Positions 27,461 to 36,882 are shown, numbered from the stretch's first letter. The stretch is 64,000 bases of DNA from Helicobacter japonicus (GCF_000762845.2 NZ_JRMQ02000006.1:1-64000), one strand, 5' to 3'. Program-made: numbers and translations. Notes: generated by a model from the sequence alone, not told the origin.

Positions 27461-28810
27461 ATGGCGTTGGTTACCCCTCGCACATTAAGCGGTTTTAAGG
27501 ATAGATTGCCAAAAGAAGCACTTGCAAAAACGCATTTGCTGAATAAAGTAAGTAATGTTTTTATGAATTTTGGTTTTGTGCCTATTGAAACTCCGCATTT
27601 GGAATACGCCGATGTGTTAGTGAAGCAAGGAAGTGATGAGATTCAAAAAGAATTATATCGTTTTAAAGACCACGGGGAGCGAGATGTAGCGTTAAGATTT
27701 GATTTGACCGTGCCTTTAGCACGTTTTGTTTCGCAATATAAAAATGAGGTGGATTTGCCTTTTAAACGTTTTGCTATAGGAAGTGTGTTTCGTGGAGAAA
27801 GAGCGCAAAGAGGGCGATATCGAGAATTTACACAATGTGATTTTGATTTTATTGGGAGCAATAGTATTTCGTGTGATGCAGAGATTCTACAAGTGATTTA
27901 TGCTTCGCTTGTAGGGCTTGGGATTGATGAATTTACTATTTGGCTTAATCATCGCGGGATTCTTAATGGAATCTGTGAATACTGTGGCATCATAGAAGAA
28001 AAGGATATTAACACAGCATTGCGGATTATTGATAAGCTTGATAAGATTCAAATAGAGGGTGTCCGAGCTGAACTCCACAAAGAATTACAACTTGATAGCA
28101 CTCGTATAGAGCAATTATTAAAATATACTTCAATCAAGCAACAAGGTGATAGTGAAAGCTTTTTTGAAAGTATTGCTTATATGGCAGATTTTAACGAATC
28201 TATCAAAAAAGGTTTAGATGACTTAAAAGCTTTACATAAAGTGCTTTCATCATTACAAATGGATAGAGATACTTATCGTATAAATTTTTCAATTGCGCGT
28301 GGGTTAGGGTATTACACGGGGATTGTGTATGAAACAACACTTAATGCTTTAAAGAGCATAGGGAGTGTTTGCTCTGGTGGGCGATACGATAATCTTACCC
28401 GCACTTTTTCTAAGGATAAAATGAGTGGTGTGGGTGCAAGTATTGGTATAGATAGACTTTTAGCTGCGTTGGAGGAATTAGGGCTTTTGACTAAAAAAGC
28501 AACTTCTGCACGCGCACTTATTGTGTGTATGGATAGCACATATTTTGGCTATGCGCATCTACTTGCAGAATCTTTTCGCCAATCAAAAGTGCCGATTGAA
28601 GTTTATCCAGAAATAAGCAAACTAAAAAAGCAGTTTGCTTATGCAAATACAAAAGGACACGAGTTTGTTATTGTTATCGGAGAGAGTGAGTTTAGCTCAA
28701 AAACACTGACACTTAAAAATATGACTTCAGGAATGCAAATAGAGAGAATAAGCTTTTTAAAAGCACTCACACTTATTCGAGAAGATAGAGAGGAAGAGAT
28801 AAGAATTTAA
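27461..28810 (+). CDS. hisS: Histidyl-tRNA synthetase
   Basis: 449 residues, class II synthetase. Motif 1 near [15 protein letters not shown], motif 2 [20 protein letters not shown], the histidine-specific segments [12 protein letters not shown] and GGRYDNL, motif 3 [11 protein letters not shown], and an anticodon-binding C-terminal domain. GAGGAGG precedes the ATG. It is followed 19 bases later by pepF. Confidence 0.95.
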   Translation: MALVTPRTLSGFKDRLPKEALAKTHLLNKVSNVFMNFGFVPIETPHLEYADVLVKQGSDEIQKELYRFKDHGERDVALRFDLTVPLARFVSQYKNEVDLPFKRFAIGSVFRGERAQRGRYREFTQCDFDFIGSNSISCDAEILQVIYASLVGLGIDEFTIWLNHRGILNGICEYCGIIEEKDINTALRIIDKLDKIQIEGVRAELHKELQLDSTRIEQLLKYTSIKQQGDSESFFESIAYMADFNESIKKGLDDLKALHKVLSSLQMDRDTYRINFSIARGLGYYTGIVYETTLNALKSIGSVCSGGRYDNLTRTFSKDKMSGVGASIGIDRLLAALEELGLLTKKATSARALIVCMDSTYFGYAHLLAESFRQSKVPIEVYPEISKLKKQFAYANTKGHEFVIVIGESEFSSKTLTLKNMTSGMQIERISFLKALTLIREDREEEIRI

Positions 28811-28829
28811 ATGATATAAGGAGGTCGTT

Positions 28830-30662
28830 ATGAGAAGAGAAGCAAATCAATGGGATTTAAACGCACTTTTTAAAAGTGAGGAACATTTAGAGAGATTCAT
28901 TGCTGCGAATATACGTAAAGCTAAGCAGTTTGCTAAAATATATGAGCAAAAGCTTGATACGATTAGAACAGATTCTTTTTGTGGAGTGATTAGAGAATAC
29001 GAATCGATTTTAGAAGGATTTGCGCGTGTGATGACTTATGTATTTTTGCGTTTTGCAAAAGATACAACACAAGGCGATATGTATGCCAAATATGAAATGC
29101 GAGTTACACAAGCACAGAATCTTATAGTTTTCTTTGAATTAGAATTTTGTAAGCTTCCTGCTAAAAGGCGAGATGAAATTATTGCGTATGCACCACAATA
29201 TGCGTATTTTTTACAAAAGCTTGTAGAACAAGATATTTATCAATTGTCTTTGGCAGAAGAAAAGGTGCTTTTAAGCACTTCTCCTGTGGGAGTGAATGCG
29301 TTTTCACGACTTTTTGATGAGCATTTAGCAAATTTAAGCTTTAAATCACCTAAATTACTTGCAGATTCAAAAGCACAATCTCACAATAGCAAAAAATCTT
29401 ATAAAACAAAAAAAACAAAAATTAATGAAGAGGAGATTTTAAGCTTGCTTCATCATCATAAGCGTGAAGTGCGTAAGCAAGCACAACGTATCTTTACAAA
29501 AAAGCTCTATAAATCACGACATCTTTTAAGCTATATTCTCAATATGGTGCGTAAAGATTTGTATATTAATATGCAGTTGCGCGGATATAAGCTCCCTGAA
29601 TCTTTCCGTCATATTTCTAATGCTGCAACACAAAAAAGTGTAGATAAGCTCATTGATGTAACAAGTGCGCATTATGGGCTTGTGGGTGAATATTATGAGA
29701 TGAAAGCAAAGTTGCTTGGTTTGAAAGAACTTAAGGATTATGATCGTTATGCACCACTTGAGACAAAGGCAAATGAGCTTCCTTATGATGAGGCGATTAA
29801 GCTTGTGCTTAAGGCATTTGGACAATTCAGTAAGGAATTTAAGGATATTGCACTAAAAGCATTGAGAAAAGGTTGGGTAGATTCTCATCCTACACCCCAT
29901 AAAAGAGGTGGTGCATTTAGCCACGGGAGTGTGCCAAGCGCACACCCTTATGTGTTGCTTAACTATACAAATTCTCGCCGAGATGTTTTTACAATTGCGC
30001 ACGAGTTTGGACATATGATACACCAGGAACTTTCTAAAACACAGGGTTATCTGAATATGGATACACCATTAACTACTGCCGAAACAGCATCTGTTTTTGC
30101 TGAAATGCTACTTTTTGATACATTAAAGACAGCATTAAGCAAAGAAGAACTTATTCCTCTTTATGCGGGAAAACTAGAGGATATTTTTTCTACACTTTTT
30201 CGCCAGGTTGTGATGACACATTTTGAACGTAGAATCCACGCACAAAATGATGAACTTAAACCAGAACAATTTGATGAAATATGGCGTGAAGAAAATGAGC
30301 GAATGTTTGGTAAAAGTCTCAAACTTAGCAAAAACTATGATGGGTGGTGGTGCTATATCCCACATTTTGTGCATTCTCCATTTTATTGCTATGCGTATAG
30401 TTATGGACAATTACTTGTTTTGGCACTTTTTGGTTTATACAAATCTCAAAAAACACCTCGTATGAGAGAAAAATTTATTCAAAAATATACAGAATTTCTT
30501 ACACTTGGTGGGAGTAAAAGCCCCAAGGATTTGATTGCTTCATTTGGGTTTAATCTTGAGAGTGATAAATTTTGGCTCATTGGTATGAATGAAGTGCAAA
30601 AAATGCTTGAAGAATTTAAGGAGTTACTTAATGCAAAAGATTCTGTTCTCTCCGATTTTTAA
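28830..30662 (+). CDS. pepF: Oligoendopeptidase F-like M3 metallopeptidase
   Basis: 610 residues. A helical N-terminal half precedes the catalytic zinc motif TIAHEFGHMIHQEL around residue 390, with the third ligand Glu in TTAETASVFAEML about 25 residues later. It cleaves medium-length peptides in the cytoplasm. A Lys/Ser-rich insert (residues about 180-200) is unusual. A strong AAGGAGG precedes the start. The 3-prime end overlaps the SspB-like gene by 32 bases. Confidence 0.93.
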   Translation: MRREANQWDLNALFKSEEHLERFIAANIRKAKQFAKIYEQKLDTIRTDSFCGVIREYESILEGFARVMTYVFLRFAKDTTQGDMYAKYEMRVTQAQNLIVFFELEFCKLPAKRRDEIIAYAPQYAYFLQKLVEQDIYQLSLAEEKVLLSTSPVGVNAFSRLFDEHLANLSFKSPKLLADSKAQSHNSKKSYKTKKTKINEEEILSLLHHHKREVRKQAQRIFTKKLYKSRHLLSYILNMVRKDLYINMQLRGYKLPESFRHISNAATQKSVDKLIDVTSAHYGLVGEYYEMKAKLLGLKELKDYDRYAPLETKANELPYDEAIKLVLKAFGQFSKEFKDIALKALRKGWVDSHPTPHKRGGAFSHGSVPSAHPYVLLNYTNSRRDVFTIAHEFGHMIHQELSKTQGYLNMDTPLTTAETASVFAEMLLFDTLKTALSKEELIPLYAGKLEDIFSTLFRQVVMTHFERRIHAQNDELKPEQFDEIWREENERMFGKSLKLSKNYDGWWCYIPHFVHSPFYCYAYSYGQLLVLALFGLYKSQKTPRMREKFIQKYTEFLTLGGSKSPKDLIASFGFNLESDKFWLIGMNEVQKMLEEFKELLNAKDSVLSDF

Positions 30663-31122
30663 AGGAATGATGCTTTCTCACCTTAAAGATATTCTCCTTT
30701 TTTTGCTTAAAGAGGGTATAAGTTTTAATATTTTATGTGATATGAAACAGGCGCATTTTGCACCACAACTTCCTAGTCATATCAGCGATACCTTTAATGA
30801 TATTACACTTTTTGTTCTTGCAGGTTATACTTTTGAAAGCATTGAATTGGGTGAAAAGGGTATAAGCTTTGAAGCAGGCTTTGGTAATGAAAATATTGGC
30901 AGTCTTGTAAGTATTACATATGAAGGGATTGTACAAATATTGTTGCACGATAATGATTTATTGCGCGAGATTCCATTATTTACTAATGTAAGCCACCCCT
31001 GCTTTTATAATCTCTCTACGGAAGAATTAGATATTATTACTTCTGTGCAAGAAGAGGGCTTAGAGCATTCAAGGCTTGCTTTTATATCAAATCCAGAAAA
31101 TAGTAGATTTTTCAAAAAATGA
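30631..31122 (+). CDS. Conserved protein resembling SspB (ClpXP adaptor)
   Basis: 163 residues starting at ATG 30631, with AAGGAG seven bases upstream inside the end of pepF. The first 40 residues are helical (MMLSHLKDILLFLLKEGIS), then come short strands, and GISFEAGFGNENIGSLVSI followed by YEGIVQILLHDN. This order, a helix and then strands ending in an F-x-x-x-F-G turn and a hydrophobic helix, resembles the SspB fold, in which the last part reads like ARFGG...VP..AV.AIYARENG. The C-terminal tail is charged and ends SRFFKK, which could play the role of the ClpX-binding tail. This is a similarity seen by eye only. Next to a peptidase gene, an adaptor role is plausible. Confidence 0.45.
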   Translation: MQKILFSPIFKGMMLSHLKDILLFLLKEGISFNILCDMKQAHFAPQLPSHISDTFNDITLFVLAGYTFESIELGEKGISFEAGFGNENIGSLVSITYEGIVQILLHDNDLLREIPLFTNVSHPCFYNLSTEELDIITSVQEEGLEHSRLAFISNPENSRFFKK

Positions 31123-31220
31123 TTAACCTTTTTAAGGGAGAGTGTAAATGAAATATGTTAAGATACTAATTCTTAAAAAATATTTTATCTTATCTCATAA
31201 TCCTATAAGGAGTGCCTATT

Positions 31221-31889
31221 ATGGATAGAGTGAATCTTGAAGTATTTAGATTTGAAGCTGGAGTGGATTATCTCCCCTATTATACAAAATTGTCTTTTTC
31301 CTTTATACCAAACCATACCCTTATGGATATACTCACTTTTGTGCAAAATGAAATAAATGATTATGGTTATAATAAAGCATATTTAGCTTTGCGTATAAAC
31401 AATATAGCTATTTTTGAGAATCTAAGCATTATAGATCTTGTGCAGCGATTTGGCACAGAGTGGCAAATTGAACCATTGAGCATATATTATGCATCTAAAG
31501 ATTTACTTTTAAATAGGCAAGCATTATGGAAAAAGTATGAGAATTTTTTTGCGTGTGTGGATTTCGTGAGTATAGAGGAAAAAGAGGAATTAGATAAATA
31601 TCTTATGCTTAATCTTATCACACCAATGAGTAATGAACATTATTTAGGTGATGGTTTTTTCTTGTATCTAAAATGGCTTATTTCTCGCCACCCAGACAAG
31701 ATTCAAGAGATTATGCAATGGCTTTTAAATCCACAAGGAGGTATTTTGCATTTTGTGAGTATTGCAGATATGGTATATCCACGTGCAGATGCACTTGATG
31801 AAGAGATATGGGATTTTATGCGTGATATTGTATTTCCTTTTGATTCCAAACAACGTAAGGCTTTAGCGACACTTAAGACTAGGGCATAA
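31221..31889 (+). CDS. DUF5644-like protein resembling an iron-sulfur (SdhB/FrdB) subunit without its cysteines
   Basis: 222 residues; ATG 31221 with AAGGAG eight bases upstream. The layout follows the N-terminal half of a succinate dehydrogenase/fumarate reductase iron-sulfur protein: VFRFEAG..YLPYYTKLSF, then a helix (LMDILTFVQNEI), AYLALRINNIAIFENL in the place of the [2Fe-2S] loop, and IEPLSIYYASKDLLLNR, which matches the usual IEPL....IKDLVVD. None of the ligand cysteines is there; the only cysteine is in FFACVD. It therefore looks like a ferredoxin-fold domain that no longer holds a cluster. It pairs with the HdrB-like gene 11 bases downstream. Function unknown. Confidence 0.55.
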   Translation: MDRVNLEVFRFEAGVDYLPYYTKLSFSFIPNHTLMDILTFVQNEINDYGYNKAYLALRINNIAIFENLSIIDLVQRFGTEWQIEPLSIYYASKDLLLNRQALWKKYENFFACVDFVSIEEKEELDKYLMLNLITPMSNEHYLGDGFFLYLKWLISRHPDKIQEIMQWLLNPQGGILHFVSIADMVYPRADALDEEIWDFMRDIVFPFDSKQRKALATLKTRA

Positions 31890-31900
31890 AGGATAAGATA

Positions 31901-32731
31901 ATGAAATATATGATTTATAACAAATATGATAGCAATCAAAATTCCGCAAGTTTGCTTTGTAGCACAAAAGCACTTTTTTCAGCACTTAATCTTGAAGTCG
32001 TATCTCCTAGCTCATCTATGGATTTGTTTGATTGTGGGGGGTATTGGGCGCGATTAGTTCAAAAAGATGATTTATTGTGTAATGTTGCTTATAATCTTGC
32101 TTTGGCAAATGCAGCTGATGCAACACTTGTTTTTTTAGAAGAAGATACATACGCAAATGCCTTTTATGCAAAAACACTTATAGAATCAAGCACACAAACA
32201 ATGCGTGAGATTGAATCGCAATACCTTCATAAGTTTAATCTCCTTTATGATAGTAAGGTGCAGATGATTTACTTGCCTGATTTACTTAACACTTTGCATT
32301 TGGATAGTTTTATCCATAAAAAATTTACTCAATTTAGCACAACAATCGTCCGTGGAGCGTATCAAAGTTATGTGCCAAAAAGCACGAATCATAGAATCTA
32401 TGAACAAATTGATCTTAAAGTGCTTGAGAGTTCAATCACATATCAATATTACGCACACCTGCTTCCTGTAAATATGCAAAGTGCATTATACAATAGTGCA
32501 AAACTCTTTTTTGACCTTGCAGATTTGGGAGTGGATTTTATCCTTACACATTCACTAAGTCAATTTGACATACTTGATTCTCAGCGCAAGAAATTATGTA
32601 ATGTGTATAATCGTGATAATATTGCTTTACCTATTCTATTCTTGCCTCAAGTGTTACTTTTGGCATTTGGGGAGGAAGATAAGAATAAGTTAGGTTTTGC
32701 CTACCATAAACAAAAAGTAGAGATTTTGTAA
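31901..32731 (+). CDS. Protein resembling CCG-domain (HdrB/SdhE) subunits
   Basis: 276 residues. The N-terminal part has STKALFSALNLEV, then FDCGGYW in the place of a CCG motif, then a helix and ADATLVFLEEDTYANAF, the order seen in one half of HdrB/SdhE proteins (STKALL.ALG.E ... CCGG ... A..IVT.CP.C). Only four cysteines remain in the whole protein, and a second half with a similar order (YQYYAHLLPVN, VDFILTHSL) has none in the motif position. It could be a structural relic of a methylmenaquinol-fumarate reductase type complex. It overlaps the next gene by one base (TAATG). Confidence 0.5.
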   Translation: MKYMIYNKYDSNQNSASLLCSTKALFSALNLEVVSPSSSMDLFDCGGYWARLVQKDDLLCNVAYNLALANAADATLVFLEEDTYANAFYAKTLIESSTQTMREIESQYLHKFNLLYDSKVQMIYLPDLLNTLHLDSFIHKKFTQFSTTIVRGAYQSYVPKSTNHRIYEQIDLKVLESSITYQYYAHLLPVNMQSALYNSAKLFFDLADLGVDFILTHSLSQFDILDSQRKKLCNVYNRDNIALPILFLPQVLLLAFGEEDKNKLGFAYHKQKVEIL

Positions 32732-33039
32732 TGCAACTCTTTTGGAAGTTTCTCTTTGCAGCAATTATTGGTGCAACTTGGTATCACTTTGGTGGGGAAG
32801 ATGCAGCTATGGCACTTGTTTTCTTTCTCATTATTTTGGGAATGATGTTTATGAAACCTATACGTTATCAAGACCCTAAGAGACGTGAGGAATATATGCA
32901 AAGGATTCGTGATAGTAAAGAACGTAAGATTGCACTTGAAAATGAGCGATTAGAGGAACTTAAAAGATTGAAGAAAAATGCGAGAGATCAAGAGGAGCGT
33001 TTGAAAAAAGATTTTGAAAAACGTATTAATAAGCGTTGA
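32731..33039 (+). CDS. Small membrane protein with a charged coiled-coil tail
   Basis: 102 residues, not recognised. Two hydrophobic helices (residues about 4-20 and 25-43) are followed by about 55 highly charged residues (Lys, Arg, Glu) with heptad-like spacing, predicted coiled coil. It is coupled to the HdrB-like gene by TAATG. The layout fits a small inner-membrane protein with a cytoplasmic tail. Confidence 0.65.
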   Translation: MQLFWKFLFAAIIGATWYHFGGEDAAMALVFFLIILGMMFMKPIRYQDPKRREEYMQRIRDSKERKIALENERLEELKRLKKNARDQEERLKKDFEKRINKR

Positions 33040-33102
33040 TTAATCAATGTGAAAGTAAATTTTGCTACAATCACATAAATATTAATAAAGGATTTAAACA
33101 CA

Positions 33103-34020
33103 ATGGAAATCGTGCTTTTACTTATTGCAGGAGTAGTGATATATTTTCTTTATAATACCTTGCAAGAATACCTTAAAAACCCTATACAGCAACAGCAACC
33201 ATACACAAAACGTGTAGATATTGCACCCATAGATTTCGAGAATCCTTATAAAGAAATGGCACGAGTAGATAAGGTAAAATCAAGTGAATTTGGTGTATTG
33301 GCTGCTATTTTAGGTCATCTTGTATGGAGTGATGATAAAGTATGTCCGCTTGAAAAAGAATTGCTTGATGAAATACTTACAGATATGGCAGCAGAATCTA
33401 AAAATCCAAAGCTAAGCAAAGAAGAATTAAATAAAATAGTAATGGAGCAAAAAAATAATGATACTATGCTCCTCATTGATGATTTATGTGAGGATTATGT
33501 AGCACTTACAAAGGGTGAGTATAAAAAGCGGCTTAAAGTAGTGGAGTTTTTATTTGCTCTTGCTTATGCTGATGGTGTTTTGAGCGATGATGAAAGAGAT
33601 TGTATTGTTGATATTGCAGCATTTTTTGAGCTTGCAAATGAAGATTTTAATGCACTCTATGAATCTTTCGAGCAAACTTATGCACAAGAGAGGACTATGA
33701 GCGAGAAAGAGGCTAGGGCAATATTTGATTTACAAGATTCAAAAGATTTAAACAAGCAGGATTTAGAGCAAAAATATCACGAGTTAATCAAAAATGCCAA
33801 GCAAAATATCTTTGATAATAAGAATATTAATAAAACTTTCCGTGATACTTCTCTTTTGCGTATTAAGGAGATTGATGAAGCATATACGCTTCTTATGCCT
33901 TTAGCACAAGATAATCAAGATACACAGAAGATACAAAAAGACTCAGCAAAAGATACACAAGATTCACAAAAAGATGAAAAGAGCGCACAGGATAAGTCGC
34001 GCTCTGGCTGGGACTTTTAG
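33103..34020 (+). CDS. Membrane-anchored TerB-domain protein with degenerate J-like C-terminus
   Basis: 305 residues. A single N-terminal transmembrane helix (VLLLIAGVVIYFLY) is followed by a TerB domain (about residues 60-205) with two acidic loops, VWSDDKVCPLEKELL and YADGVLSDDERDCI, of the metal-binding type. Residues about 220-272 (LEQKYHELIKNAKQN ... IKEIDEAYTLL) have the helix pattern of a J domain but with NAKQN in place of the HPD loop. Anchor, TerB and J domain is the order in DjlA, so this may be a DjlA relative that can no longer stimulate DnaK. The tail is Asp/Gln/Lys-rich and low-complexity. Confidence 0.7.
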   Translation: MEIVLLLIAGVVIYFLYNTLQEYLKNPIQQQQPYTKRVDIAPIDFENPYKEMARVDKVKSSEFGVLAAILGHLVWSDDKVCPLEKELLDEILTDMAAESKNPKLSKEELNKIVMEQKNNDTMLLIDDLCEDYVALTKGEYKKRLKVVEFLFALAYADGVLSDDERDCIVDIAAFFELANEDFNALYESFEQTYAQERTMSEKEARAIFDLQDSKDLNKQDLEQKYHELIKNAKQNIFDNKNINKTFRDTSLLRIKEIDEAYTLLMPLAQDNQDTQKIQKDSAKDTQDSQKDEKSAQDKSRSGWDF

Positions 34021-34035
34021 GAATGGTATTTGCTT
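34018..34035 (+). promoter_or_regulatory. Sigma-54 (RpoN) promoter
   Basis: GGAATGGTATTTGCTT begins at 34020 and has the invariant GG (34020-34021) and GC (34032-34033) ten bases apart, with TTTGCTT as in Helicobacter RpoN promoters. It lies 43 bp before the ATG at 34078. The GG is formed by the last base of the preceding TerB gene's stop codon and the next base. Confidence 0.7.
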
Positions 34036-34077
34036 AAAACAGGCTATTAAAAAGCATTAAAGTGTGGAGGTATAGCA

Positions 34078-34572
34078 ATGGATATTACAAAAGTCAATCA
34101 TAGCGGTGTGCAAGGAATGCTTGCAAATATTTATAATGTTCAGAATCAACCACAAAACATCAATGAAGGCAAAGAGAGTGAGCAGAAGTTAAATGGTGTA
34201 GATTCTGTTAATAATGAAGACCAAAGTATCCGCTCATTACAATCTTTTGATATTGCTCGGCGCATTGAAGATAGATTTTCTCCCTCACAAGAGCTTCAAA
34301 AAGCGCGGGAAATTGGTGGTGATCTTGAAGGTGGTTTTAGGGATAAAAATTCGTTTGAAAAACTTTCTAATACACTAAGAAAAGAAGGTTTGATTGATAG
34401 TAATGAAAAGGTTGCTATGGATTATTTAAAAAACAATTCTTCAAAGGTGAGCTTTGATGAATTTGATAGAATTGCAGCAAATGATAATCATAGTAAAGAA
34501 ATGAAAGGTTTGATAGATTCTGTTGTGAATAAAATGAAATTTGTTGATAGTGTCAATGGTGGTATTTTTTAA
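34078..34572 (+). CDS. Unknown protein, probable member of the RpoN (flagellar) regulon
   Basis: 164 residues, not recognised. It begins MDITKVNHSGVQ with no signal peptide, has a Asn/Gln/Glu-rich disordered stretch at residues 20-60, and a helical C-terminal part with FDEFDRIAANDNHSKEM and a hydrophobic end (VVNKMKFVDSVNGGIF). Start ATG follows GTGGAGG. The near-consensus sigma-54 promoter upstream suggests middle-class flagellar expression (hook, rod or chaperone phase), since almost all RpoN targets in Helicobacter are flagellar. It could be a small export chaperone or an exported protein. Confidence 0.6.
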   Translation: MDITKVNHSGVQGMLANIYNVQNQPQNINEGKESEQKLNGVDSVNNEDQSIRSLQSFDIARRIEDRFSPSQELQKAREIGGDLEGGFRDKNSFEKLSNTLRKEGLIDSNEKVAMDYLKNNSSKVSFDEFDRIAANDNHSKEMKGLIDSVVNKMKFVDSVNGGIF

Positions 34573-34676
34573 TTTACTTTGAATTTTTATTGAAAAACCC
34601 TCGTTATTACAAGCCCTTTGCGTTATTTTATTTATCTTTTGATACAATCAAGATTATTTTAACTGAAGGGATTTGA

Positions 34677-36107
34677 TTGAATACCAAATGCTATTTACTT
34701 GATACCTCTATTATTCTTGATGATACGCAAAATATTATATTTTTATGGCAAAATGCTCAAAATGAACTTTTTATATCTGATGTTGTGATTGAGGAATTAG
34801 ATAAAAAGAAAGATTTACAAAATGAAACAGGTTTTTTTGCACGTGAGTTTTTTCGGTGTATTAATAGTGATGGTGGGAATATTAATGGGCATTTGCAACT
34901 ACCACTAAAAGAATCTTTTGAAAGTATAGCAAAGAGCAATAATGATTTCACACAAACCATTCTGTTTAAATATGAAACTTTTACCATTCCACTCACGCTT
35001 ATCTATCGCCCAAAATATAAACTTTTACCACAAGAGCATAGTTATAATGATTCTAAACTCATTGAAATAGCACGGGATTATGATTTAATACTTTTGAGCA
35101 ATGATATTTCGCTTAAAGTGCGTGCTCAAGCACAAGGTATCCCCGCACAATCGCTTTTTCGTGATAGGGTTGAAAATCCAAGTGATATTGATTTTTGGGC
35201 ATTTTTTGAACTCCATAAAGACATACCCTTAGTTGATTTAAAAGATGATAATATATTTCAGAATCTTACACAATGGAGTCTCGTGCAGGTTGAAGAGCTA
35301 GATAATACAGATAGTGCGCTTTACAAGACAGGAAAAAAGACTTTTGGTTTAAAAGTAGGTAAAGAATTTGAAGAGCTTCATTTAGATGAGATTCTCAAAA
35401 TAAATCAACCTTATATTATGCCTATCAACTTAGAGCAAAAAATGCTTTATGCACTTCTTACTCACCCACAAAATAATCTCACTATTGCCACAGGCTCAAC
35501 AGGGAGTGGCAAGACATTGATTGCGCTTCAGGCTGGAATCACTCTTGTAAAAAATGGTAGAGTTGATGGCATTATATATATGCGTAATACAATTACTGCG
35601 AATGACAAAGAAGCTGAATTGGGTTATCGTAAGGGAGATGAGAATCAAAAGCTAGGATATTTTATGTATCCACTTTATAGCGCAATTAATTTTACTATTG
35701 ATAAACTTCAAGAGCAGTCTCTTGCAAAACGCATTGAGTATCGTGGCGAAGTCAATGGCATACAAAAACAAGATGCAACAGAATATTTCCTGCAGAAACA
35801 TAAAATTGAAATAGTAGATATCGCACACGCTAGAGGAATAAGTATTGGCAATAAGTTTGTTATTTTTGATGAAGTGCAAAATGCTTCAAATGCAACTATT
35901 AAGCTTATCGGCACACGTATAGGTGAGGGGAGCAAAATTGTATTTTTAGGAGATTGGGCGCAGATTGACCACCCTTATTTAAGTAAATTCCGTAATGGCG
36001 CATTAAGTCTTTTAAGTAAAGCATTAAATGATGATTTTATTGCTGGGATTCAATTAAGACAGACAATTAGAAGTGATGTAGCAAGTTGGTTTGGGGAGAA
36101 TTTCTAG
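34677..36107 (+). CDS. PhoH-family ATPase with N-terminal PIN domain (PhoH2/YlaK type)
   Basis: 476 residues. The PIN nuclease domain at residues 1-150 has acidic residues in YLLDTSIILDD, VVIEELDKKK and LLSNDISLK. The PhoH ATPase domain has Walker A in TGSTGSGKTLIAL (around residue 275) and Walker B in KFVIFDEVQNAS. Members join RNA helicase and RNase activities. The start appears to be TTG 34677 behind GAAGGG; no better ATG exists before the PIN motif. It overlaps the next gene by one base. Confidence 0.9.
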   Translation: MNTKCYLLDTSIILDDTQNIIFLWQNAQNELFISDVVIEELDKKKDLQNETGFFAREFFRCINSDGGNINGHLQLPLKESFESIAKSNNDFTQTILFKYETFTIPLTLIYRPKYKLLPQEHSYNDSKLIEIARDYDLILLSNDISLKVRAQAQGIPAQSLFRDRVENPSDIDFWAFFELHKDIPLVDLKDDNIFQNLTQWSLVQVEELDNTDSALYKTGKKTFGLKVGKEFEELHLDEILKINQPYIMPINLEQKMLYALLTHPQNNLTIATGSTGSGKTLIALQAGITLVKNGRVDGIIYMRNTITANDKEAELGYRKGDENQKLGYFMYPLYSAINFTIDKLQEQSLAKRIEYRGEVNGIQKQDATEYFLQKHKIEIVDIAHARGISIGNKFVIFDEVQNASNATIKLIGTRIGEGSKIVFLGDWAQIDHPYLSKFRNGALSLLSKALNDDFIAGIQLRQTIRSDVASWFGENF

Positions 36108-36832
36108 TGAAAAGAGAGAATGCTAAAGTATGGGTAATATTTTTTAGAATCTTTTTTGTTATGCTCCTTAGTTTTATGGAGGTTTATGCAGCGCGTCCTA
36201 TGGTAACTGATGATGCACGTGTGGTAGATAAACACTCGTGTCAGCTTGAGACTTGGGGATTATATAGCAAAGAAGTTACCGAATTTTGGGCTGTGCCAGG
36301 TTGTAATATGTTTTGGAATCTTGAAATTAGTTTAGGCGGTATGATGAGTAATGCCCCTATTGATGGTAAAGAGGAGAAATTTGGCACACAACAAATTGTA
36401 ATGGGTGCGAAAAAGATTTTTAATGATTTAGAAACTGAAGGATATAGCTATGGTATAGTGTTAGGAAATGCGTATAATCTTTTATACTCCACATATCGTA
36501 ATGATTATTATCTGTATCTACCTGTGAGTTTGTCTTTTTTTGACAATACCTTACTTTTTCACTCAAATTTTGGATACAAATTAAAACGCAATGAAAATGA
36601 ACCGCATATTTATCATATTGGTTTAGGATTAGAGCGGCAAATCACACAGCGTTTTTGGATTCTAGGAGAATGGTTGTATGAACGCACAGAGCCGATAAAA
36701 TTTCAAGTAGGTTTGAGAATCTGGCTTTTACAAGATAAGATTCAGCTTGATGGCACTTATGGAAATGCTTTTAATGGAGGACAAAGTTGGGTGTCTTTAG
36801 GACTACGATTTTTAGCTCCTCCAATGTTTTAA
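36107..36832 (+). CDS. Putative outer-membrane beta-barrel protein (transporter-like)
   Basis: 241 residues from GTG 36107 (GGGGAG eight bases upstream; the G of the phoH stop is its first base). A basic start and hydrophobic segment ending EVYAARP form a signal peptide. Then come PMVTDDARVVDKHSCQLETW and amphipathic strands with alternating aromatic residues, ending in RFLAPPMF with terminal Phe. The pattern resembles the MetA-pathway/transporter-type barrel group found in epsilonproteobacteria. Substrate unknown. Confidence 0.65.
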   Translation: MKRENAKVWVIFFRIFFVMLLSFMEVYAARPMVTDDARVVDKHSCQLETWGLYSKEVTEFWAVPGCNMFWNLEISLGGMMSNAPIDGKEEKFGTQQIVMGAKKIFNDLETEGYSYGIVLGNAYNLLYSTYRNDYYLYLPVSLSFFDNTLLFHSNFGYKLKRNENEPHIYHIGLGLERQITQRFWILGEWLYERTEPIKFQVGLRIWLLQDKIQLDGTYGNAFNGGQSWVSLGLRFLAPPMF

Positions 36833-36882
36833 TGTTAAAAATTGATATTGAAATATTTTATACAAAATAAGGATTTAAAAAA

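Noticed and set aside
32036-32041. G6 run in the HdrB-like gene
   Set aside because: Six Gs in Gly-Gly codons; too short for strong slippage and the frame is open.
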